Shown here: positions 26,872-36,848 of the stretch, piece by piece
Numbering within the stretch: the stretch's first letter is position 1
How the letters are laid out: every line of letters begins with the position of its first letter
DNA from: Methanobacterium_D oryzae
GTDB lineage: Archaea > Methanobacteriota > Methanobacteria > Methanobacteriales > Methanobacteriaceae
Length of the DNA: 64,000 bases
NCBI RefSeq assembly: GCF_050433505.1
Contig: NZ_JBNPXC010000002.1
Coordinates: forward strand, 62,001-126,000
Direction of reading: 5' to 3'
Notes under the pieces: model-generated
Database searches by the model: none
Seen by the model: the letters and a program-made list of their open reading frames with translations, nothing else
What the model was told of the DNA's origin: nothing
Program-made: the position numbers and the translations under genes

Positions 26872-27306
26872 GTGAATAACAATGAAATGAAATTTGAATT
26901 TTTTGATGTTACAGCAGATGCAGGGTATAAAGCATATGGAAACTCATTAGAAGAAGCTTTTGAAAATGCAGCTCTGGCCATGTTTGAAGTAATGACAGAT
27001 ACTAATACTATTAATCCAGAAATTAAAAAGGAAATCCATGTAGAATCAGAAGATGAATATGCTCTTCTTTATGATTGGCTTTCAGAATTTTTGATTATAT
27101 TGGATTCAGAGTTCTTAGTTTTTTCAAAATTTGATGTTAAAATAGAAAGAAATGGTGAAGAATACAGTTTAAATGGGGTTGCATGGGGAGAAGAATTTGA
27201 TCCCGAAAAGCATGAAAGCCGAGCTGAAGTTAAAGCAGTTACCTATCATTTAATGGAAATAAAACATGGTGATAGATACATGGTTCAAGCCATATTAGAT
27301 ATTTAA
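26872..27306 (+). CDS. Archease, activator of the RtcB tRNA ligase
   Basis: About 145 residues from GTG 26872, with AAGGGG upstream; the frame runs back into cdc48 but that extension lacks similarity to archease. It has FEFFDVTADAGYKAYGNSLEEAFENAALAMFEVM and YALLYDWLSEFLIILD, the archease hallmarks, including acidic metal-binding residues (DVTADAG). Archease speeds guanylylation and turnover of RtcB. rtcB lies 1.9 kb downstream on the same strand, separated by a histidine kinase gene. Confidence 0.88.
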   Translation: MNNNEMKFEFFDVTADAGYKAYGNSLEEAFENAALAMFEVMTDTNTINPEIKKEIHVESEDEYALLYDWLSEFLIILDSEFLVFSKFDVKIERNGEEYSLNGVAWGEEFDPEKHESRAEVKAVTYHLMEIKHGDRYMVQAILDI

Positions 27307-27463
27307 TTGATTAATCTTGATTATTTAAAACCGTAATTTAACTTATAAAAGCTATTGGATAATCTATTTTAATTTTATTCTATTTAAGCTCTTAATTTTA
27401 TATTTTAGTAAAATAGAAAGTATTAATTAGAACAGTTCATAAAAATATAGAAGGGGTAAACTT

Positions 27464-29041
27464 ATGAATGGAGAAAATAAAACTGAAAGCTCTCCACTAA
27501 CAATTGAAGCATATCAAAATATTTTTAGGAATATGCGAGAAGTAATGGCTATTTTTGAAATTTTACGTGATGAAAATGGCAATGCGGAAGATATGGTTAT
27601 TAAAGATGTTAATGAAGCGTATGTTCAATATATAGGAATTCCGCGTAAAAAAGCTGTTAATCAACGCGCAAGTTTAATTTATGGGCCAGAATTTGTTAAT
27701 CAGTACTTTAATTTAGTTAAAAGTGATTCTGAAATAGGTACAGGTAAACAATTTGAGACTTATTTTCCTCCATTAGATAAATATTATCTTACAACATTAT
27801 TTAAGATTGGTAAAGACCTTTATGCAACTCTTGGGGTTGATATAACAAGACGTGTAACCTTAGAAAAGGAATTGGAAAAAGAAAGAGCTAATTTAGAGTT
27901 AAAAGTTCAAGAAAGAACTAAAGAATTACTTGAAAGTGAAAGAAAATTAACTGAAGCTCAAAGAATTGCCCATCTTGGAAACTGGGAGTTAGATTTAAAA
28001 ACCGATGATTTATGGTTTAGTGATGAAGTATACAATATTTTTGGATTTAATCCAGAAGAATTTACCCTTGGACTTGATCTTCAAAAGTTAAAAATAACAT
28101 ATGATGTATTGTTGAATATGATCGTTCATCCAGATGATAGGGAATTACTGGATAAATCATTTAAAGAAGCTTTAAATGGAAAACCTTATAATATTGATCA
28201 CAGGGTTATTTTACCTGATGGTGAAGAACGTATAGTACATGAACAAGCTGAATTAATCTATGAAAATGGAATTCCAGTTAAAATGTCAGGAACCACACAA
28301 GACATTACCGATCGTAAAAGAACTGAAAAAAGATTGAAAAAGCTGATTGAAGAACTCAAACGTTCAAATGAAGAGCTGAAACAGTTTGCTTATGTTGCTT
28401 CTCATGACCTTCAAGAACCGTTACGTACTATTGCTAGTTTTACTCAGTTACTGGAAATACGTTATAAAGGTAAGTTTGACAGTGATGCTGATGAATTCAT
28501 GGATTACATTGTAGAAGCTGCAAAAAGAATGCAGAACCTAATAAATGACTTGCTTCAATATTCTAAGGTAATGAAAGATAGATGTGAATTTAAAAGCGTA
28601 GATATGGATATAGTGCTTAAAGAAGCTCTATTTAATTTAAGAGGAGCTATTAATGAAACAAAAGCAGAAATAATTCATGATCCTCTTCCAAAAGTTGTTG
28701 CTGATAAAAATCAATTAATTCAATTATTCCAAAATATTATAGCTAATTCTATTAAATTCCGTAGAGAAGATGAACCTCCAAGGATCCATATTTCAGCCAA
28801 AAAGAATACTCAAAAAGACGAATATATATTTTCTATTGCAGATAATGGAATTGGAATGGAACAACAGTATGCTGACCGTATTTTTAAAATATTTCAAAGA
28901 CTTCATACAATGGAAGAATATGATGGAACAGGAATAGGCCTTGCAATCTCAAAAAGAATCATTGAAAGACATAATGGTAGGATATGGGTTGAATCCTCCC
29001 TTGGAAAAGGCTCAACATTTTACTTCACTCTTCCGCTTTAA
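27464..29041 (+). CDS. Soluble PAS-PAS sensor histidine kinase
   Basis: 525 residues without membrane helices. A first PAS-like domain (about 15-125) is joined by a helix to a second PAS domain (about 160-285, HRVILPDGEERIVHEQAE). The HisKA region has YVASHDLQEPLRTIASF with the phospho-His at about residue 313. The HATPase domain has N, G1 and G2 boxes (QNIIANSIKF, ADNGIGMEQQ, GTGIGLAISKRIIERHNG). No response regulator gene is adjacent. It shares the same layout and close C-terminal sequence with the kinase at 30723-32687, so the two are paralogues flanking rtcB. AAGGGGT precedes the ATG. Confidence 0.88.
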   Translation: MNGENKTESSPLTIEAYQNIFRNMREVMAIFEILRDENGNAEDMVIKDVNEAYVQYIGIPRKKAVNQRASLIYGPEFVNQYFNLVKSDSEIGTGKQFETYFPPLDKYYLTTLFKIGKDLYATLGVDITRRVTLEKELEKERANLELKVQERTKELLESERKLTEAQRIAHLGNWELDLKTDDLWFSDEVYNIFGFNPEEFTLGLDLQKLKITYDVLLNMIVHPDDRELLDKSFKEALNGKPYNIDHRVILPDGEERIVHEQAELIYENGIPVKMSGTTQDITDRKRTEKRLKKLIEELKRSNEELKQFAYVASHDLQEPLRTIASFTQLLEIRYKGKFDSDADEFMDYIVEAAKRMQNLINDLLQYSKVMKDRCEFKSVDMDIVLKEALFNLRGAINETKAEIIHDPLPKVVADKNQLIQLFQNIIANSIKFRREDEPPRIHISAKKNTQKDEYIFSIADNGIGMEQQYADRIFKIFQRLHTMEEYDGTGIGLAISKRIIERHNGRIWVESSLGKGSTFYFTLPL

Positions 29042-29151
29042 AAAATGAAAAAGATAACCCTAATCTATTTTAAAAAGATTGATCAAATATAAATAAAGTA
29101 ACTAATTATTAAACCTTTGATGATTATCAATATTTAATATTCTGTTTTTGG

Positions 29152-29206
29152 AGTTGAAGAAAATAAGATTTTCTGAACTTTCGAAAATTTCCAATTTTTT
29201 GGAGAG
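29152..29206 (+). repeat. Double hairpin leader ending in the rtcB ribosome site
   Basis: GTTgaAGAAAAT-aag-ATTTTCTgAAC is followed directly by a second hairpin, AAAATT-tcc-AATTTT, running into TTGGAGAG, the Shine-Dalgarno of rtcB, then ATAAACT and the ATG. It is the shortest version of the hairpin module seen at 19811, 35511 and 49771. Confidence 0.7.
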
Positions 29207-29213
29207 ATAAACT

Positions 29214-30662
29214 ATGGAAATAGAAGGAAATTTAAATAAAATAAGGGATTGCGTTTGGGAAATTCCATCAAGCTATAAAAAAGAAATGATCGTTCCAGGA
29301 AGAATTTATCTAAATGATGAAAACATTAAGGAAGTAGAACAGGGAGCAATAGACCAGATCTCAAATGTGGCATGCTTACCAGGTATTCAGAAATTCTCAA
29401 TAGGACTTCCTGATATTCATTTTGGATACGGATTCCCTATTGGAGGAGTTGCAGCATTCAGTGCGCGTAATGGAGTTATAAGTCCTGGAGGTGTTGGATT
29501 TGATATTAACTGTGGAGCAAGACTTGTAAAAACAAACCTCACTGAAGAAGATGTTAAACCTAAAATTAATCAAGTAATGGATTCACTCTTTAAGAATATA
29601 CCTTCAGGATTGGGAAGTAAAGGAAAAATAAGACTTCAAGAAGGTCAAATTGATGAAGTACTTGATAATGGCGCTGAATGGGCAGTAGAAAATGGATATG
29701 GATGGGAAAAGGATCTCCTGCATCTTGAAGAAAACGGAAAAATGGAAGAAGCAGATTCAAGCAAAGTAAGTGATAAAGCTAAAAAAAGAGGAATTCCACA
29801 ATTAGGTTCACTTGGATCTGGAAATCACTTTTTAGAAGTCCAAAAAATGGATAAAATCTTAGATAATGAAACAGCGAAAGTTTTTGGAATAGAAGAAGGA
29901 CAGGTTGTTGTGCTTATCCATACAGGTTCAAGAGGTTGTGGCCATCAAATATGCTCTGACTATCTAAGAACCATGGATAAAGCAGCTAAAAGATACCAAA
30001 TTAACCTCCCAGATCGTCAATTAGCATGTGCACCAGTAGATTCTGATGAAGCACAGGACTACTTTAAAGCAATGGCTGCTGCAGCAAACTATGCATGGAC
30101 CAACCGCCAAATGATTGTTCACTGGGTTAGGGAATCATTTGAACAGGTTTATAAGCAAGATGCAGAAGAAATGGGCATGGAAATAGTTTATGATGTTGCC
30201 CATAACATTGCTAAAAAAGAAGTTCATCATATAAAAGGAAGAGACTTGGAAGTTTACGTTCACAGAAAAGGAGCAACACGTGCATTTGGACCTGGAAGAA
30301 AAGAAATTCCTAAAGTATATAGGGATGTAGGACAACCTGTTTTAATCCCTGGAACAATGGGAACATCTTCATATATACTTGCAGGAACAGAAACTGCAAT
30401 GGAAGAAACATTCGGATCTTCAGCACACGGTGCTGGACGTAAAATGAGTAGAGCTGGTGCTAAAAGAGAATATCGTGGTGAAGAAGTTAAAAAACTCCTT
30501 GAAAGCAAAGGAATTGCAATTAGGGCAACTTCAATGCCTGTTGTAGCAGAAGAAGCGCCTGGAGCTTATAAGGATGTTGATGATGTTGTAATGACATCGC
30601 ATAATGCAGGTATATCTCGATTAGTTGGAAAAATGGTACCTCTTGGAGTTTCCAAGGGATAA
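29214..30662 (+). CDS. rtcB: RNA-splicing ligase RtcB
   Basis: A 482-residue ligase that joins 2',3'-cyclic phosphate or 3'-phosphate RNA ends to 5'-OH ends after tRNA intron removal. It shows GFDINCGAR (Mn ligand Cys near residue 100), LGSGNHFLEVQ, HTGSRGCGHQI and SSAHGAGRKMSR with the guanylylated His near residue 405. No intein is inserted, unlike some archaeal RtcB. The leader contains two hairpins that merge with the GGAGAG ribosome site. The archease partner gene is at 26872-27306. Confidence 0.93.
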   Translation: MEIEGNLNKIRDCVWEIPSSYKKEMIVPGRIYLNDENIKEVEQGAIDQISNVACLPGIQKFSIGLPDIHFGYGFPIGGVAAFSARNGVISPGGVGFDINCGARLVKTNLTEEDVKPKINQVMDSLFKNIPSGLGSKGKIRLQEGQIDEVLDNGAEWAVENGYGWEKDLLHLEENGKMEEADSSKVSDKAKKRGIPQLGSLGSGNHFLEVQKMDKILDNETAKVFGIEEGQVVVLIHTGSRGCGHQICSDYLRTMDKAAKRYQINLPDRQLACAPVDSDEAQDYFKAMAAAANYAWTNRQMIVHWVRESFEQVYKQDAEEMGMEIVYDVAHNIAKKEVHHIKGRDLEVYVHRKGATRAFGPGRKEIPKVYRDVGQPVLIPGTMGTSSYILAGTETAMEETFGSSAHGAGRKMSRAGAKREYRGEEVKKLLESKGIAIRATSMPVVAEEAPGAYKDVDDVVMTSHNAGISRLVGKMVPLGVSKG

Positions 30663-30722
30663 ATCCCATTTTCTATACACAAAATTATTTTTGGTTCATA
30701 GATTTCAAGCATAAAATTAAAA

Positions 30723-32687
30723 TTATTCATTTTTAGTAGATTCTGAGGGTATGGTAAAATAGAAAGTTGAACCTTTACCTACCTCTGATTCAACCCAAAT
30801 ACGCCCACCATGACGTTCAATTGTCCTTTTTACAACTGATAACCCAATACCAGTACCTGCATACTCTTCTCTTGTATGTAAACGCTGAAATATTGCAAAA
30901 ATACGATCAAAATACTGCTTTTCAATACCAATACCATTATCTGATATGCTAAAAACATATTCATTATTTTCTTCATCTTTAGTGGATGATACATGAATTT
31001 TTGGAGGTTCATTGGGCTTTTTGAATTTAATTGCATTTAAAATGAGATTCTGAAATACTCTTTGAATTTGTTTATCATCGGCTATAACTATTGGAAGGGA
31101 ATCATATGTTATTTCTGCATTATTTTCATCAATAACAGTTTTTATACTTGAAAGTGTTTGTTTAAGGAGTTTTTCAATATTCGTTGGTTTAAATTCTCCG
31201 CCTTTAGTGGTCACTCTTGAAAATTCAAGTAAGTCCTGGATCATTTGCTTCATACGGATGCTACCATCAACAATATATCCTATAAATTCATCAGCATCCT
31301 TATCTAATTTACCTTTATAACGCATCTCAAGAAGCTGTGTAAAACTTGTAACTGTCCTAAGGGGCTCTTGTAAGTCATGACTAATAATGTAAGCAAACTG
31401 TTGGAGTTCTCTATTGGAACGCTCTAACTCTCCCACCATTTCATTTAAATTATCTTCTAACTCCTTTCTTTCAGTAATATCTCGAGTCAAAACTAGTGCG
31501 GTTTCTACTTCTCCTTTAGCATTATATTCAGGAACTACAGAAGTTTTAAAGAATCTTAATCCACTAATTGCTGGAAATTCATATTCATCATGTATTTCTA
31601 CTCCAGTTTTAAAAAGTTTTAAGTAATTTTTCTTAAAATAAGAGGTATATTTTTCAGGTAATTCAATTTCATCAATAGTTTTACCAATATAAAATTCTGG
31701 AGGCTTTCCAGTGTGTTTTTCGATAGTGGAATTAACATATAAATATTTCAAATCTTTGTTAATTCTAATAATAAGATCTGGAGAATTCTCTGAAAGTGTT
31801 CTGAATTGAGATTCAGTTTCTTTTAATGAATTATATGCTTCTTGGAGTTTAATTGTCTGTTTTTGAACCTGTTCTTCTAAATGGTCACGTGCTTGTATCA
31901 ATTCTTCTTCAGTTTTCTTTAGATCGGTAATATCATTTGAAACACCAAGAACACCTATTACTTTATCCTCAGGGCCAAATAATGGGACTTTACTGGTGTT
32001 AAACCAAGCTATGCGCCCACTAAATTGAAGTTGAGTTTCAATAATATTTAATTTAGGCACACCACTTTTCATGACATATTTATCATCGGCACGATATGCT
32101 TCAGCTTCAGTATCTGCCCAAGGCAGCTCATAATCAGTTTTCCCTACAATTTCGGATGTATCTTTAAGACCTGCAGCTTCAGAAAAGTTCTTATTACAAC
32201 CTAAATAAACAGAATCCGTATCTTTCCAGAAAACAACTCCTGGAAAATTCTCAAGTATATTTTTTAATATTTGCTCTGAACTTTGTAATTCTCCTTTTGT
32301 TTTTTTCTGTTCTGTAATATCCATACTAATAGTAATAACAAGGTCATTTGGCGTTCTGAATGCAGATGTTAAGAAATATTGATCATTAGGAGGATAATAA
32401 TGTTCAAATTTTATATTTTTCATTGAGGGAGTAATTTCTCTTGCAATTTTTAGATAGGGTTTGATATTTTCATATCCCAGTACATCACTTAGTTTTTTTC
32501 CAATAATCTTATCTGGGGCTTGATTTGAAAATTCAATGGGATAATTAACATATTTAATTATTAAATCCACTAATTCTCCTTCTTTATTATAGACTAACTT
32601 AAATATATTTAACCGTTCTTCCATTTGCTCAAATATGCTAAGAAATTCACTATCAAACGGAATAGAAGATTTAGGGGGTTTATTCAT
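30723..32687 (-). CDS. Soluble multi-PAS sensor histidine kinase
   Basis: 654 residues, no membrane helix. Three PAS-like domains can be traced: residues about 15-125, 140-265 (FPGVVFWKDTDSVYLGCNKNF) and 290-405 (SENSPDLIIRINKDLKYLYVN). HisKA has YIISHDLQEPLRTVTSF with the His at about residue 437. HATPase boxes are QNLILNAIKF, SDNGIGIEKQYF and GTGIGLSVVKRTIERHGG. It is closely related to the kinase at 27464-29041 over the first PAS and catalytic parts, with extra PAS domains. It is convergent with rtcB. The ligand and partner regulator are unknown. Confidence 0.88.
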   Translation of the reverse strand: MNKPPKSSIPFDSEFLSIFEQMEERLNIFKLVYNKEGELVDLIIKYVNYPIEFSNQAPDKIIGKKLSDVLGYENIKPYLKIAREITPSMKNIKFEHYYPPNDQYFLTSAFRTPNDLVITISMDITEQKKTKGELQSSEQILKNILENFPGVVFWKDTDSVYLGCNKNFSEAAGLKDTSEIVGKTDYELPWADTEAEAYRADDKYVMKSGVPKLNIIETQLQFSGRIAWFNTSKVPLFGPEDKVIGVLGVSNDITDLKKTEEELIQARDHLEEQVQKQTIKLQEAYNSLKETESQFRTLSENSPDLIIRINKDLKYLYVNSTIEKHTGKPPEFYIGKTIDEIELPEKYTSYFKKNYLKLFKTGVEIHDEYEFPAISGLRFFKTSVVPEYNAKGEVETALVLTRDITERKELEDNLNEMVGELERSNRELQQFAYIISHDLQEPLRTVTSFTQLLEMRYKGKLDKDADEFIGYIVDGSIRMKQMIQDLLEFSRVTTKGGEFKPTNIEKLLKQTLSSIKTVIDENNAEITYDSLPIVIADDKQIQRVFQNLILNAIKFKKPNEPPKIHVSSTKDEENNEYVFSISDNGIGIEKQYFDRIFAIFQRLHTREEYAGTGIGLSVVKRTIERHGGRIWVESEVGKGSTFYFTIPSESTKNE

Positions 32688-32812
32688 GAATATTCCTTCT
32701 TAATATTAAATCAATAATTATTATGATTATTTTGTTAAAACAACTTTAATTATTTTATTATAAACTAATTCATTAGAATAATTAAAATAGAATAGAAACA
32801 TAAGTTGAGAGT

Positions 32813-33583
32813 ATGATAGGAATAATTGGTGGCACAGGCATATACGAAATAGTAGAAATGGGAGAAGAAATTGAAACCAAGGTCATAGAAACACCCTACG
32901 GTAAATCGCCAGAAATCAGTGTATTTAAATTACATGATAAAGATGTTGTATTCATGCCAAGACACGCTAAAGGTCATGAATATCCTCCACATATGATAAA
33001 TTACAGGGCAAATATTTATGCAATGAAACAGATGGGCGTAGAAAGAATAATTGCCACCAATGCAGTTGGATCCCTTGAAGTATCCCTAAAACCAGGAGAT
33101 TTTTTAGTTCCTCATGATTTTCTTGATTTTACAAAGGTGAGGGAATTTACTTTTTATGACATTAAAACAGTACATATCGATATCACAGAACCATATTGTC
33201 ATGATTTAAGGAATAAATTAATATCATCAAGTGAAGTTGTAGAAAACGGAGTTTATGTATGTACAGAAGGGCCAAGATTTGAAACAGCTGCAGAAATTGC
33301 AATGTTCAAACAGTTAGGAGGTACAGTTGTAGGAATGACTGGAATACCTGAAGTAATACTTGCAAGAGAGCTTGAAATATGCTATGCGAGCATTTGTATG
33401 GTGTCTAATTATGCAGCATCAATTTCCGGCACAAAATTAACAATAGAAGAAGTATTTGAAGTTGTAGAGCAAAAAAAGGATGATCTGGTTAAACTTATCT
33501 CTGATGCTATAGCAAAAACTCCTCGTGAGAGAAAATGTCCATGTAGTTATGCACTTGCTGGTGCAGAAATAGATGAAGTCTGA
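32813..33583 (+). CDS. S-methyl-5'-thioadenosine/thioinosine phosphorylase family protein
   Basis: A 256-residue purine nucleoside phosphorylase of the MTAP type: MIGIIGGTGIYEI at the N-terminus, MPRHAKGHEYPPHMINYRAN (phosphate and ribose region), EGPRFETAAEIAMFK and GMTGIPEVILARE. In methanogens the family member acts on 5'-methylthioinosine after deamination of methylthioadenosine, recycling the by-product of SAM radical and polyamine chemistry. Which base it prefers is not certain from sequence alone. GAG-rich sequence precedes the ATG. Confidence 0.85.
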   Translation: MIGIIGGTGIYEIVEMGEEIETKVIETPYGKSPEISVFKLHDKDVVFMPRHAKGHEYPPHMINYRANIYAMKQMGVERIIATNAVGSLEVSLKPGDFLVPHDFLDFTKVREFTFYDIKTVHIDITEPYCHDLRNKLISSSEVVENGVYVCTEGPRFETAAEIAMFKQLGGTVVGMTGIPEVILARELEICYASICMVSNYAASISGTKLTIEEVFEVVEQKKDDLVKLISDAIAKTPRERKCPCSYALAGAEIDEV

Positions 33584-33747
33584 TAAATCTATGAAATAAT
33601 TTAATCAGACAATTTACTTATTTTTTTATAAATTTTATTTTCAATTAAAATTAGATTTAAGTATTAGATAAAACGAATAAATAATAATATTATAATATTT
33701 AGATAAGCTTACACTAATTCTTATTATATTAATTTAAAGGCGATTTT

Positions 33748-34665
33748 ATGTTAAATGATTTACAAAATGAAATTATTCAACTTAAAGAAGAGAAAAATGC
33801 AATTATATTAGCTCATAATTATCAAACAGGCGATATACAGGAAATTGCAGATTTTATGGGAGATTCCCTAGAACTATGCATAAAAGCATCAGAAATAGAA
33901 GATAAAGACCTTGTAGTTTTCTGCGGTGTTGATTTTATGGCGGAAACCGCGGCAATACTCAATCCAGATAAAAAAATACTAATTCCTGATACAGAAGCAG
34001 AATGTCCAATGGCAAATATGCTTCCAGCAAGTGAAATAAGAAAGGCAAAAGAAAGACACAGTGATGCAGCAGTTGTATTATATGTAAATACACTTGCAGA
34101 AGCTAAAGCAGAAGCAGATATACTTTGCACATCAGCAAATGCAGTTAAAATAGTTCAAAGTCTTGATGAAGATACAGTACTCTTCGGACCAGATATGAAC
34201 TTAGCTTCATATGTTTCAAACTTTACAGATAAGGAAATAATCCCTATACCTGAAGGCGGGCACTGTTATGTGCATAAAATGTTTACAGGAGAAATATTCT
34301 TTTTAAGGGAAAAATATCCTGACGCAGAGATTCTAGTTCATCCAGAATGCAACCCTGAAATCCAGGAAATGGCAGATCACGTTTTAAGCACAGGTGGAAT
34401 GGTTAATTACGTTAAAGAATCACCTAAAAATACATTTATAATTGGAACTGAGGTGGATATGGTAACCCGTTTAAGACGTGAAAATCCAGATAAAAGCATT
34501 ATCCCAGCTTTATCAGAGGCCATATGTAAAACAATGAAACTACACACACTTGAAAAGATAAAAAATTCACTTTTAAACGAAGAATTCGTGGTAAGAGTGG
34601 ATGAAGATATAGCAGATAAAGCGAGAAGTGCAGTTGAAAGGATGATTGAAGTTTCAAAGCGTTAA
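33748..34665 (+). CDS. nadA: Quinolinate synthase
   Basis: A 305-residue NadA, normal for the type without an N-terminal extension. It condenses iminoaspartate with dihydroxyacetone phosphate in NAD synthesis. Seen: ILAHNYQTGDIQEIADFMGDS, VVFCGVDFMAETA (first cluster Cys near residue 82), ECPMANM, the GGHCYVH segment, VHPECNPE and a C-terminal Cys in SEAICKTMK; three of these hold the labile 4Fe-4S cluster. AAAGGCGAT is well placed. nadC and nadB are not in this window. Confidence 0.93.
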   Translation: MLNDLQNEIIQLKEEKNAIILAHNYQTGDIQEIADFMGDSLELCIKASEIEDKDLVVFCGVDFMAETAAILNPDKKILIPDTEAECPMANMLPASEIRKAKERHSDAAVVLYVNTLAEAKAEADILCTSANAVKIVQSLDEDTVLFGPDMNLASYVSNFTDKEIIPIPEGGHCYVHKMFTGEIFFLREKYPDAEILVHPECNPEIQEMADHVLSTGGMVNYVKESPKNTFIIGTEVDMVTRLRRENPDKSIIPALSEAICKTMKLHTLEKIKNSLLNEEFVVRVDEDIADKARSAVERMIEVSKR

Positions 34666-34790
34666 AATTAATATTTTTAGCAAATTTTCTATTTTTTGCT
34701 ATAAAAATTAGAAGTTAAAAAATATTTAATTTCTGATTTGAATTATTCTGCTTAATTTGTAAGTTTGAAAGATTAGGTGCCATATTTGGA

Positions 34791-35204
34791 TTAATATTCA
34801 CTATCTGGTCTTCTATTTACTAGAAAATAAAATTCCACTATAATTGCTATTACAATACCAATCATAACCAGTATCAAAAAGATACTAAGGCCCCAATTTA
34901 AGAAAGAACTTTTAAAATCAAATGGAAATACAATATAGACGAAGTATGTGGATATAAAAGCAAATATATTCATAATTATTTTCATCACATGGCGGAACCA
35001 TTCAGGGTTATATGCAAGGAGCAATGCGTTTCCAATAATTGCAGCTATTATTGAGAGATTTATAATCCATAACACTTCATTAAGATCATTGGTAATAAAA
35101 TAGATATTCCAGTTTAGTAGATTGTTTACAATATACAAGAAAATCAAGTTAAAAATAATTGCAAAAATATAGTCTGATTTTCTGTCTTTTTTCTTATTTT
35201 CCAA
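34791..35204 (-). CDS. Four-TM membrane protein of unknown function
   Basis: About 137 residues with a charged start (ENKKKDRKSDY) and four hydrophobic helices (about 13-31, 45-65, 75-95 and 105-128). I place the start at TTG 35204, nine bases after AGGAA; GTG at 35210 is too close to that site. No family recognised. Confidence 0.6.
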   Translation of the reverse strand: MENKKKDRKSDYIFAIIFNLIFLYIVNNLLNWNIYFITNDLNEVLWIINLSIIAAIIGNALLLAYNPEWFRHVMKIIMNIFAFISTYFVYIVFPFDFKSSFLNWGLSIFLILVMIGIVIAIIVEFYFLVNRRPDSEY

Positions 35205-35210
35205 GAACAC

Positions 35211-35510
35211 ACTTCCTAAAAAGTATCTTTTAATTATTCTTTGTTTTAAAGAAATAAATAGATAACTATATGGTAAATCTTATTACTAATTTTAAATTCT
35301 AAACCTTAAAACGATATCATAAATGAAAATATTGAATATTTAAATAATTTTTATTTTCACAATCTTTGATTATCTCTGGATGAAAACAATGCTTTTTTGT
35401 TTTACATAAATCTAAGCATTTAACAAGCTTTTTTTAATTATTACTTTTCACATGCTCTTGCAATAATTCTTTATTATATAAAATGGATATAAAAACTTGA
35501 AACATAACGA
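35211..35510. other. Divergent AT-rich intergenic region
   Basis: 300 bases between the 4-TM gene and the hairpin leader of the DUF763 gene. I see only AT-rich sequence with TATA-like words (for example TTATTATATAAA near 35471); no reading frame or repeat. Confidence 0.4.
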
Positions 35511-35611
35511 GGTTGAGGAAAATTAAAACTTTCAAAAAACTTCGTTTTTTGCGCCCAAAAATCTATAATTTTTTGAGGGATTTTCCGAACCCAAATTCAA
35601 AGAATTTGAGG
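35511..35611 (+). repeat. Nested hairpin leader ending in the ribosome site of the DUF763 gene
   Basis: An outer arm GGTTgaGGAAAAT (35511-35523) pairs with ATTTTCCgAACC (35580-35591). Inside lie CAAAAAAC-ttc-GTTTTTTG and an AAAAAT/ATTTTTT hairpin ending GAGG. After the outer helix comes CAAATTC-aaa-GAATTTG, which runs into GAGG, AACTAAAAA and the ATG. It has the same flanking code as the arrays at 19811 and 49771 but with two hairpins nested in the loop of the first. Confidence 0.7.
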
Positions 35612-35620
35612 AACTAAAAA

Positions 35621-36766
35621 ATGCAGGCAAAAAGAGGAGTGGCAAATCTACCATTACATGGAGGGCATGCGCCCAGATGGCTGTTTAGCAGAATGGTTAA
35701 ATTATCTAAGGGTATATTGAATGTTATTCTATATGAATATGATTCAGATGAATTTTTAAGGCGAATATCAGATCCCCATTGGTTCCAGGCGTTTTCATGT
35801 GTTATAGGATTCGATTGGCACTCATCAGGAACTACAACCACCACTTGTGGAGCCTTAAAACTTGCAATTGACCCACAAGAACACGGTATCATGATTGCAG
35901 GAGGAAAAGGGAAAAATTCAAGAAAAACACCCCTTGAAATAGAAGAAATCTCAGAATCATTTTCCCTATCAACAAAAAAAGTAGATGAACTTATATATTC
36001 AAGCAGAATATCTGCAAAAATAGATAATTCATGCATCCAAGATGGATATAACCTATATCATCACTCATTTCTCTTTACTGAAAATGGTAACTGGGCAGTC
36101 GTACAACAAGGACTAAATAGTGAAAATAAATATGCCAGAAGATACCATTGGTTATCTGAATCCATTGATAAAGTTATAGAAGAACCACATAATGGAATAT
36201 GTTGTGATGAATCAAAGAATGATACTTTGGATATGACTTCAAATGAAAGCAATGAAGCAAGAAAAACAAGTGTAGATTTAATATGTGATAATCCAAATCA
36301 TTTAAAACAATACTTTAGAAGAAAATCACAGACACTACTATCTGACTTTTTTGATATTAAATCAGGATCAGGAATATCAGAAAATTTTAAGGAAATGAAG
36401 ATGCCAGCACATCACCCAGTGCTTGATATGGATATGAACGAGCAAGAATTCAAAGTATTAGAGAAGGCATATGAATTACAACCATCTAACTATGAAGAAT
36501 TAATCTCACTTGAAGGAATAGGACCTAAAAAAATCAGAGCACTCGCTTTAATTTCTGATCTTGTATATGGGGCAGAGCCAAGCTGGAGAGACCCAGTAAA
36601 ATATAGTTTCACCCACGGGGGAAAAGACGGCTATCCCTATCCAGTAGATAGAGAAGTTTATGACCATTCAATCCATACATTAAAAGAAGCGTTAGGTAAA
36701 ACAAAATTAGATAAAAAAGATAAATATAATGCAATTAAAAGGTTAGAATCATTTATTAACGTATAA
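35621..36766 (+). CDS. DUF763 family protein with helix-hairpin-helix motif
   Basis: 381 residues. The N-terminal block RGVANLPLHGGHAPRWLF, FDWHSSGTTTTTCGALK and a glycine-rich GIMIAGGKGKNSR are characteristic of DUF763, found in archaea and some bacteria. LISLEGIGPKKIRALALIS near residue 300 is a helix-hairpin-helix, implying DNA binding, so a role in nucleic acid processing is likely. The conserved His, Asp and Cys of the N-terminal half could be catalytic, but no activity is assigned here. Its leader carries the nested hairpin array. Confidence 0.8.
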   Translation: MQAKRGVANLPLHGGHAPRWLFSRMVKLSKGILNVILYEYDSDEFLRRISDPHWFQAFSCVIGFDWHSSGTTTTTCGALKLAIDPQEHGIMIAGGKGKNSRKTPLEIEEISESFSLSTKKVDELIYSSRISAKIDNSCIQDGYNLYHHSFLFTENGNWAVVQQGLNSENKYARRYHWLSESIDKVIEEPHNGICCDESKNDTLDMTSNESNEARKTSVDLICDNPNHLKQYFRRKSQTLLSDFFDIKSGSGISENFKEMKMPAHHPVLDMDMNEQEFKVLEKAYELQPSNYEELISLEGIGPKKIRALALISDLVYGAEPSWRDPVKYSFTHGGKDGYPYPVDREVYDHSIHTLKEALGKTKLDKKDKYNAIKRLESFINV

Positions 36767-36848
36767 TTTCATCTATTTAATATAAAAATTAAAATTAGAA
36801 AAAGAAATAAATTTATTTATTGAATTTATTTTTGATATTAATAGGTCT

